Source: Gnomoniopsis sp. IMI 355080
Lineage: Eukaryota; Ascomycota; Sordariomycetes; Diaporthales; Gnomoniaceae
Direction: 5' to 3'
Assembly: GCA_027946555.1 (NCBI GenBank)
Contig: JAPEVC010000057.1
Location: 62,001 to 126,000, forward strand
Length of the DNA: 64,000 nucleotides
In this document: piece after piece, positions 56,175-64,000 of the stretch
How positions within the stretch are numbered: the stretch's first letter is position 1
Layout: every line of letters starts with the position of its first letter
Notes under the pieces: model-generated
The model's database searches: none
Told to the model about the DNA's origin: nothing
The model's input: only the letters and a program-made list of their open reading frames with translations
Program-made: the position numbers and the translations under genes

Positions 56175-58275
56175 GTTACTGCTCCTCTCTAAAAATTGCC
56201 TAGAGGATCTATTGTACTCGGGTGACTTCTTCGAAAGCCATGCAGTTGCTAGAGGATAGAGGAGGTGGGCGCATGCATTTTTATCTCCCTATTCACGGTA
56301 GAGCCACCGATCGATTACGATCTAAGGGGCCATGGAATGTAACGGCGACATCAATACACCCGGGCAATGTACAGAAAAGGCACTTTTGCCTCTTCAAGTC
56401 ACATCCTTGAATGAAACCAAAGACTCAGCAATCTGTCGTTTAGAAAAGAAATTGTGCAATCGCCAAGTCAAATTTAAAGAAACCTTTTGTTCAGATACTT
56501 TACAACTCGTTTCTTGACGCTTGCATAGGTACTTACAAATCATTAGTCCACTTCAGTCTCGTGACCCATATAAATCATAGTCAACAATATGCTCAACGCA
56601 GCCATGCTCATCGTCACCGGCACCAACGCATTCTGCAGATTGTTGGCATGTCCCAATTCGAAAATTCAAGCCAAACAAAACCACATCGACGGCACGAGAC
56701 TAAGGATTATGTAGATGATGACTCGCATAGCAGACCTCTGGTCGCGTTCCAGAAGTCCCCATATATTCTTTATGTTCTGGAACTGGGCCTCTGGTAAGAC
56801 CTCGTGGTCTCCCTTTGGCAGGTTGACCAGCAATTGGTAGAGGAGAAAATCGACGACGTTGCAATGCCACGAGACCCTCCATCTTTGGTGTATTTTGTGA
56901 CCTAGACTGTTGTCAGTATAGCATGCATCAAAGAGAGCATAAAACATGGTATTATGGATATCGGTACGACGTGCATCGGCTGAGGACTGGATGTGTACTC
57001 TGGATATTCTTGGTCCTGGGAAACTGGTTATGAGAAGCCTGGCAATGGAGCAAATCGTGGTCTCCCATGTCTTTGAATCTGTTGTTTAGAACTCGAGATT
57101 TTAACCGGCTGAACTGAATAAATAACCTCGTGAATCAAACGTGACAGTAAGGTTTGCCTTCATAAAGTCGCAGTGGCTGTATGCGAAGATCGGCAGGGTT
57201 CCACGCCAAAGGCCGCGATTTTCGTTGATAGCGATAATGACTGTGGAGACCGAGGGCTCCCTTCCCTTTTCTTATAAGACCAGGGGGTTTGCAACTTTGA
57301 GACATTGTATATACAAATAGTACTTAGTATGGATCGCAAAGCAGTTCGTAGTTATCAAATGGTAGGTCATTAAACCTCAAAGCTATCATCTCCGCATGGT
57401 CGACTACCCACTGAAGGAACCCTGTATCCATTTGCCTGGTGTCGGGTATGCAGGACGCGCCAGGTAGTCAGTCTGGAGTCGAATCTCACGTCAAGTTTCC
57501 TACGTACATTGTAACAGGGGCCGAAAGAGCCGATGGCTTAGAACAGGTCAAGTATATGTTAGCATTCCCGACTCATTTGCGCTGCATATAAAGTCGCCAT
57601 CATAACGTCGGATACAAACTTGGAAATGTCTCGGCTAATACAAAGGGACAGTCAATTTGATATAGTATCAGATTTGCACTTAGGTTTTCAAGGTTTATGT
57701 ACTCGTACCTCATCCAGAACCTGGATATTAGAACCATAGCATTTGAAGCTTTCCCTTGTTGCATCACCAAGCACAGTTGTACTGCTAAACAATGGAACAC
57801 CACTTTCCCTCATTGAAAACCCGAGAGTAATCTTCTCAAGCACGATCGCTCGGACCGTACTTTCACGAACCTCAATAGAGTGGCCGGAATACCTAGGTAT
57901 TAACCGCCGGCTAACCAGCCCTGTGATGACGCCTCCAGCAAAGCTCCTTCCTGTGAAAACTGCGGATAATTAATTGGATTGGGGGACAATGTCGCTCGTG
58001 TGTACCACGAGCTATTCTATTGCCTCATGTCTGCCTTATATGAGAATAGTCTTGCCCGTCCGGTATAAGGAAGCTTGTCCTCTGCCGCCACTTTTGTGGA
58101 ATGTCCGGAAGTATTCTCTTTAGCTTGCGTCCGGTTTCCTAACCCGTAGTCCCGCGTAATCCATCAGGCAGCTCCATCTGTGCGTGGTTTGATTTCCAAC
58201 ACAACATCATCGCCGGGAAGAGGTGCAAATATCCCCCCCAGCGCTTTGAAGGCAGTGGTTAGCTACGGACCGAAC
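56175..58275. other. 2.1 kb spacer with unassigned open stretches
   Basis: No gene I can support. On the minus strand 56947-56666 stays open for 93 codons (with a membrane-like segment), and a separate short frame, out of phase, encodes a second hydrophobic segment near 56640-56560; together they may be the decayed end of a membrane protein. Another minus-strand stretch at about 57975-57690 is open and begins at a TTTTCACAG acceptor-like site but matches nothing I know. A perfect TACCTAGGTA is at 57890-57899. Confidence 0.35.
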
Positions 58276-60083
58276 TCAAAGTGAATGGAAAGTAATGGTA
58301 AGCTTTTTCGGCACAACATTCTGCCATGGGGGACAGACGTCAAGAACAGCTGCACTAGAGCTTGTAGGGATGCAGGTATGGGATGCTGTGGGGAGAGGAC
58401 CAGTAAACTCACGAATGGATGTATCCAGGACAGGAAACTTCTGCCGCTTTCCATCTGCACCAGGAGCCAGCTTCACTTCGAATCGGAATATCACAATGGC
58501 AATAAACATATACACCTCGCGCCGGGCAATGAAGCGCCCTGGACAGTGAGTATTGCCTCCGCCAAAGGGCCGCCAACTCGTGCTCCGCTGAAGTTTTGGG
58601 TTATTCGCGAAACGTCGGGGACTGAAGTCATTAGCATCGCTGCCGTAGACCTCAGGGTTGAAGTGCATTTGCCTGAAGGGCGCGAGAATCTTCCTGCCTG
58701 GCTGCAACACTTTTCCTCCTACGGTGACCTGGTCTGTGGCTACGCGGACAGCGATAGGGTCAACTGTCAGGCGAATAACCTCCTCGTAGAATGAGGCGAG
58801 AAGAGGACAGTGGCCCAGAAGATAGGCCATATCAGGTTTGGCATCAAATAAGGTAAAGGCTGGCCTAATTTCATCCCGGATGAGTTCCAGGAGAGATTCG
58901 TCATGCAGAAGATAAGTAAGGGCCCAGAAGCAACCGCGGTGTGCGTTCGAGTTCGTCCTGCTGTAGTTTCAGACAAAGAGTAATCCTGCGCCGCCAAAAC
59001 TGCAGAAGGAGAAGTGTGCAAGGATACTCACAGTCGATGCAAACTGAGGAGCATCACGCCGCACTGGGCTGGATCCTCGACGCCCAGGTCGATCAATCCA
59101 TCTTCCATCTGTTTGACAATCCAAGAACTATCTTGTCTTTGTTCCTTAGGTAAGGCCAAGAAATCGCCGAACGCAGTCTTGCTTCTCGCTAGTGTGCGGT
59201 ATAATTTCTTAGCAGCAAATTCGGGTAACTTGTAGGGAAGTTTCCAGCCTTCTTCGTCGAAAGAGTAAAAGTTCTCAAGCACATCCGGGTATACATTGAA
59301 GATAGCCTCTCCAAACATAGACCGTGTGGCAGAATCCACTAAGACGACGTAACACCACTTCCATAAGGACACCATCTTAGATCCAGTAGACGATGGTTGA
59401 GGCACGATTGGAAAGCCAGTAATGCGATCCCATTGCAGCCAAGAATCAATGTTGCGGAGCAGAGAGTCATTGAGCTCTTCAACCCTTTCGCCCGGGTGCA
59501 TCTCTCTTGGGCTGCCCCTTTTTGTCAAACATCTTTTTCAAAGTGTCTGGTGTAGACCCAAATCCTGCCATGAATTCGGAAATGACGGCGTCAAAAGATA
59601 ACTTAGGCTCTTTATATATCGACTGTACATCAGACGGCGAGGTTACGATATACAACACCTCGCTCATGACCGTCAAGGAGAAGACCTCTCGCGTGTTTCC
59701 AAAATATTGCCTGTGAGATGAATAGTGAGCAAGACAGAAGCAGGGATCTCGGAAGATACGTGTTTGGAGTACCAACCTCCCTTTCGTATACATGCTAGCA
59801 GCATTCTTGGACATGCCAAATACGTGACCCAAAACTTAGAAGGGTAAGGGGGATTAGTTCAAGGTTTCTTCCGTAAGACCGTTGCAACAAGATTGGTCGG
59901 TCTCCAAGTCAACGGCTTACCAGGCACTAGGTATGGCAAGGGCTTTGGGGCTTCTGGGTGTAGAGCTGGCCATAATGTGAAGGCCCAGAGCCGCCATCCG
60001 ATCCAGAGGGAGACGATAGCCGTAAAAGCTGGCACGAGATGAGAATATGGGGAGAACACGCCGAAGCTTTCTGCTACGAACAT
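58276..60083 (-). CDS. Cytochrome P450 with an apparent frameshift
   Basis: Proposed exons 60083-59921, 59834-59777, 59710-59032 and 58957-58276 (introns 86, 66 and 74 bp), about 527 codons. The N-terminal anchor is AFTAIVSLWIGWRLWAFTLW, followed by the proline-rich PEAPKPLPYLVP and LGHVFGMSK. Later landmarks: NAHRGCFWALTYLLHD (I-helix region without the usual AGx(D/E)TT), ASFYEEVIRLTVD (the ExxR helix), FSPRRFAN, and the heme loop WRPFGGGNTHCPGRFIARRE with the cysteine ligand. It resembles fungal P450s annotated as CYP7/CYP8-like. In exon 3 the frame that gives TLKKMFDKKGQ must shift by one base to reach REMHPGERVEELN; the run AAAAAGGGG (near 59515) is the likely site. The C-terminus after FPVLDTSI is uncertain: a GTGAGT there may open a further intron. 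It may be a recent pseudogene or a base-call error. Confidence 0.7.
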
Positions 60084-60721
60084 TTTGCAATGCCCAGGGG
60101 TCAGAGAAAGAAGCTCTGGACACTGTATGCAGGAGAATGGGCGGAAGGTGTCTCCGAGATTGAGCTGAGTACAAATATCAAGCACGCGATGTTGTGTCTT
60201 TCTTGATTTGAGTTTCCGGAATCTCGAATGATGACTGTATTCTGCCGTGAGGCTTGAAAGTGTGATATAGGCCAATGGCCATATTGGCACCATTTGGCAC
60301 AGTGTACGGATAAGTCTTGAATTCTGCACGATGTTGGTGGAGGACCAACTTAAGACATGGGTTGAGAGACCCACCGCCGGGACATCTATCTTTGATAGGT
60401 CGGTGGGTATTTTGGATCCTACAATGTAACAACACCCGAACCAACTGCATTAAGGTCCCAATGGGCCAATGCCCCAATGACTCAGTGCGTATCGAGGTTC
60501 CAATATTAGTAAGTTCATCTCCTTTATACTGGGGCGGATTTGTTGGCGAGTTCGGATCGAGGCCGTATACCTAAGACAGGCGGTCAGATCAAAGGATTGG
60601 GTTCGTCTTCTGCCGCAGCTGGCTTAGGGATAGCGTATCCATGAATGTTGCCTTCAATGATCTTTTCGCTCTTGACTACTTACTTTGCACCTTCTCGACG
60701 AGTAATTGTTTTCTTGGTATC
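60084..60721. other. Divergent promoter region, P450 / receptor
   Basis: 640 bp between the divergent genes; no gene recognised. Confidence 0.4.
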
Positions 60722-62344
60722 ATGTCATCAAATATCGACCTCTCCCAGATACCGGCCCTGGCGCCGCCAACTGGTCTCACGTCTAATTTCGTTGATCCAG
60801 AGACATTAGCGCCGTGGGGAAACTACTTTATGTACACCACGTCAATCACAATGTTGCTATTCTTCTGTCTCAGAGTCTATGTGCGGTTGAGGGTAACGCA
60901 TTCCTGGGGCGCAGACGATTGTAAGCAGTAGTCTTACCCCCCCCCCCCCAAAAAAAAAGTGCACGTTGCAAACCTTGCTGACCCAGATGAGTATCTAGTT
61001 CTCTGCGTGGCTGCGGTGGTGAGTGTCCGAAATGATGCTCTACAGTGGGTTCTATCTCTGACGGAGCCCTAAAGGCTAGCGCCATTGCATATTCTGGCCT
61101 TTGTATTTCAGGTAGCACCACCTTTACGGACTGCAGAATATGTAAATGGATGGAATGCTGACTTTCATTCATATGACTAGTGATGGGACGTCCTGAAGGA
61201 CCCCATATGTGGAACGTGCCCGTCATCAAAATCATAGAAACACATCTTTCAAGAGTGAGTCGATGATTCTTTCCGATCTCATTTCGCGAGTTCGTGGCCA
61301 CATGAAACTTTGGTTAGTTGCTCTGGTTCTGATGATGATTTTGAACAGACAATTCTTGTAACAACTGTTCTATACCCTGTGGCTGCCATATTTGCCAAGA
61401 CTACATTGCTCGTCTTCTATCTTCGCATCTTCTCCCCGGTCCGACGAACAGTGGTGATGATATGGGCGGGCATCGGCGCTATCGTACTAGTCTATGTCCT
61501 GTCGATCATTCTGTACATTTATTTCACCCTTCCACTCGACTCGCTGAATCACGAGCGACAGTTGCTCGATTTCTCGGCTTTTCAAGGAGTCTGGGGTGTA
61601 GTTAGCGACTTGTACGTTTTCGCTGTGCCCATCGGTTCCGCTTTGAAGCTTCCGCTACCAAGAGGGCGCAGAATAGGAATTTGCGCTGTCTTTGCCACTG
61701 GCCTTCTGTATGTGTAAACCTCTATGGAAACATTGACGTTGAATGTCTCGCTGACAATGGCTCTGTTATTAGGGTATGTGGCTGTTCCATAGTAAGCGCG
61801 GTCTATCGCTTCAGACTGCGTACCTCTGTAGACTACACGTGGGAGAGTGTTCCACTATTAGCTTGGGGTTAAGTGTTTCTGTATACTTGTCTCTCCAAGA
61901 AAGTAGTCATGATCAGAGCAGCGAACAGTAGCTGACTATGAATTCTTCATCAGAGTGGCGGAAGTGAACGTCGGAATCATATGCTCCTGTCTCCCAATTG
62001 TCTTCGTTGTCTTCAAGCCCAAGAACTGGACCATACTGGAGAGTATCAGGAGATATGTCAATATTCGATGGAAACGGACACGCAGGTTGAGTGGTTTGAG
62101 CGACAAGGAACTAGAATTGGCCGGCCAGCCATCTGAGGAGGTCGTGTATCGCGCACCCGAGCAACTACATACTAAATTTTGCACGGCTAGCAAGACAGTA
62201 GTTCGAGAGCGGGACTACACGAAACCCACGCGGTCATTTATCGAAATGCAGGATTTCGATGACCTGGAGACCGTGGACCATGGACACGATACCCGTACCT
62301 GGCGAGAACCTTCCGACGGAACGGCACAGCCAACATCTTGCTAA
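60722..62344 (+). CDS. Pth11-like integral membrane receptor (fungal rhodopsin-fold domain)
   Basis: Seven exons (60722-60920, 60987-61018, 61075-61111, 61181-61254, 61349-61707, 61773-61867, 61956-62344), predicted 394 aa. All joins keep phase, although exons 2-4 are very short and exon 7 uses a less common GAG acceptor. Seven hydrophobic segments are visible. Landmarks: LRVYVRLRVTHSWGADDYEY (TM1 end and the conserved W-G-x-D-D), FAKTTLLVFYLRIFSP, ILYIYFTLPLD, and WVAEVNVGIICSCLPIV (the E-x-N-x-G-I-I-C-x-C-L-P signature). The C-terminal 130 residues are cytoplasmic, with charged RRYVNIRWKRTRRL. Pth11-like proteins are candidate G-protein-coupled sensors of surfaces or nutrients; the usual extracellular CFEM domain is absent here. 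Intron 1 contains a long C-run followed by an A-run. Confidence 0.82.
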
Positions 62345-63127
62345 AACCATGCGCAGATATACCACGATGATTCTTCGCGGGACCGGAACCCCATACATAA
62401 TTAGCACTATATAGAGCTAACATCTTGCAAAGCGCTAGAGAATTGCAGTCGATATAAAGCAAGCTAATCAGGGCTTTCAGAAGTTGGGAAGGCACAGACG
62501 TTCGCTGTCAAATGTATAGTGAATTTTGATGTGGTAGATGCCTACTAATGCTCGTTGTCATAGCAAATTGCTGCTGCAGACATTGGAAAGGTTTGGTGTT
62601 GCATAGAAGCTACCTAGGCATCGCCACTGCTGCTGCGTTGACTGTAATCTATCTCTCGTTACTTCTAGCTGTCTTACAAGCTTGAACGTTCTATTGTAAG
62701 CCTTGCGTCTGCCACTATATGATATGGAAAACTCCGTTCAATCTTAAAGACTCTGTAACAGTAGCCCATATTGCCCACCTGTACTTCCATCATGCAAGTG
62801 GAACCGACCACAAGCGCCAAGCATCCCCTTCAACTCGTTGCTGAATATTTATCTCGTTGGTTTCAATCGTAGGTACCTAGGTACGTTTGCTGAGCTCTGT
62901 GAGTGTTCATGTCATCCCCCTTGAATCTCGACATTGTTTCAATTGTTGGAAGCATCTTGAAGCTCCACACCAGGAGGGTGAGGATCGTTCGAAGGTCCAG
63001 CACGGCAAGTTTCACATCTTAAGTATACATGTCAGATCTGACATCCATGGTATACATTAATAAGGAAAAAACTCAATAGCGAAGAAGGGTAAACGAGCAG
63101 CGAGAAAAAGAGACCATCTTGACGTAC
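62345..63127. other. Spacer
   Basis: About 780 bp, no gene recognised. A perfect TACCTAGGTA is at 62874-62883 and a TACCTAGG near 62611. Confidence 0.45.
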
Positions 63128-63940
63128 CAAAGCATTCACGTAATCCCAAGCGATTGCTCTCCTCGATAAAAGCGTCCTAGTAGGGAACCTCAGTCCTTGT
63201 GATCTCCATGGATGTCGGCAAGTCGCCGTCCTTTCGCCGCACGGGAATGCGCACTTCGCAAAGCATCTCACAGGATTTGCCGTACATCCTAATGTCGGGC
63301 CAGGAACTTGGCAGCCCAGCAGATTGTTGTCGAGGTCGTTTCATGGCCTGCCGCGAAAAAGCCAAATAGCTCATCGCGGATCACGCGCGTGTCGAACTTC
63401 AAGTCATTATCGGTCTCAGAGCACAAGGTGTGAGGTATCAAAACCCCGTCATAAAAGGGAGGGTCCTTGAGAAACGGCGTCTTGAAGCGGTAAACAGACT
63501 TGTACGCTGAGACATCGCTGATTTGTATCTCGTTCAGCCCAACATGCAGGGCAGATACTGCTTACAAGATTATTAGCATCGAGTTCGCATAGGGTGGAGT
63601 TTCAAGCAACAAGCTGATCGTATTTCTCATGAGGTTTGGCGAACGTCTCTTCTGCTCTCCCAGACGCAAGCACACGGTAAACCCAATGCCTCGAGGAAAG
63701 GGCATGCGATAACAGAAAGGGGAAATGACTCTCTAAAGAGTGCGAAATAAGGGAAAAGTCAAGATGACCAGGACCGCGGTTGAGGTCCAATCGTGGTCGG
63801 GCGTTTCCTGCGGCAACGGATCTGACAGGAGAGCTTGTACTTGATGCGAAGCGCCACTTTGCGTTTGAAATAATTGACATTTGCTGTCTCTGGCGGCGAT
63901 AGAATACAGCTGAAGTAAACAAACTAAAATGGGTCATAGA
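63128..63940 (-). pseudogene. Cytochrome P450 relic, internally deleted and stop-ridden
   Basis: On the minus strand, pieces of a P450 are recognisable in order: RAEETFAKPHEKYDQLV (about 63640-63605), HVGLNEIQISDVSAYKSVYR then FKTPFLKDPPFYDG (about 63550-63450), and RVIRDELFGFFAAGHETTST then TICWAAKFLARH (about 63390-63295), the I-helix with A-G-x-E-T-T. About 150 residues that should lie between the second and third pieces are missing. After the I-helix the frame hits TAG and TGA, shifts, resumes as EITRTEVPY, hits TAG, and ends with DAFIEESNRLG; the heme loop is absent. Clearly non-functional. It is a different P450 subfamily from the gene at 58-60 kb. Confidence 0.75.
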
Positions 63941-64000
63941 CTATCCCGAAAGACTAGACGATGTGTAGCACGGGCAAAGGTACCTATAAGACTACGAAGT

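Larger units (their letters stand above)
8137..62883. repeat. Dispersed palindrome TACCTAGGTA, eight perfect copies
   Basis: Perfect copies at 8137-8146, 12105-12114, 14679-14688, 21007-21016, 27327-27336, 32263-32272, 57890-57899 and 62874-62883. All lie in spacers except the first, which is inside the Ap4A phosphorylase intron. One-mismatch and truncated forms (CTAGGTAGG, TACCTAGG, GGTACCTAG) occur in most other spacers. Span given is first to last copy; the sequence between is not repeat. Confidence 0.85.

Noticed and set aside
56560..56947. Membrane-protein gene on the minus strand
   Set aside because: Two hydrophobic segments lie in different frames with no convincing splice sites between them and no recognised family; described only as unassigned sequence.
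57690..57975. Open minus-strand stretch starting at an acceptor-like TTTTCACAG
   Set aside because: No family recognised, no upstream exon found, and it ends in stops; could be chance.
60938..60958. Run of C followed by run of A
   Set aside because: It lies inside intron 1 of the receptor gene and looks like a homopolymer slippage tract; no functional reading.

Overview
The window is nuclear DNA of a filamentous ascomycete (Pezizomycotina, probably Sordariomycetes; the class is inference). Genes carry short GT-AG introns of 42-202 bp, intergenic spacers are long, and the families present are typical of these fungi: Zn2Cys6 regulators, a HET-domain protein, a Pth11-like receptor, GH74 and cutinase secreted enzymes, a Reb1-like Myb protein and an intron-containing tRNA-Leu. 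No transposon, rRNA gene or CRISPR array was seen. All exon joins were worked out by eye from splice sites and frame, without transcripts.

Layout. 0-13.4 kb: an ascomycete protein of unknown function with nuclease-like residues, an MFS transporter, an Ap4A phosphorylase, a secreted GH74 xyloglucanase and a secreted CHRD protein. 13.4-16.4 kb: a decayed NmrA-like fragment and an FAD monooxygenase whose nucleotide-binding start is broken. 17.4-30.6 kb: a secondary-metabolite block of methyltransferase, trans-acting enoyl reductase, Zn2Cys6 regulator, Fsa2-type Diels-Alderase, MFS exporter and a second Zn2Cys6 regulator. 30.9-37.9 kb: Nudix hydrolase, HET-domain protein, tRNA-Leu(CAG), Na+/H+ antiporter. 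37.9-41.8 kb is gene-poor. 41.8-49.4 kb: secreted S41 peptidase and a large Reb1/Myb protein. 49.9-56.2 kb: a possible small membrane protein, a cutinase, a sugar-type MFS transporter and an RraA-like aldolase. 58.3-64 kb: a cytochrome P450 with an apparent frameshift, a Pth11-like membrane receptor and a P450 relic.

The most interesting feature is the 17.4-30.6 kb block. It has the accessory genes known from fungal decalin-tetramate PKS-NRPS pathways such as equisetin and fusarisetin: Diels-Alderase, trans-ER, methyltransferase, two regulators and an exporter. There is no PKS-NRPS gene and no gap large enough to hold one. Either the synthase lies elsewhere and the pathway is split, or the locus is a remnant, or the enzymes act on another synthase's product. 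Promoter signals inside the block (CCGA-rich clusters between exporter and regulator, and a 4 x 11 bp tandem repeat just before the first regulator) suggest it is, or was, co-regulated. Around it are several broken genes (FAD monooxygenase, two P450s, NmrA-like fragment), so this accessory region is partly decaying. A 10-bp palindrome, TACCTAGGTA, occurs perfectly eight times outside recognised exons.
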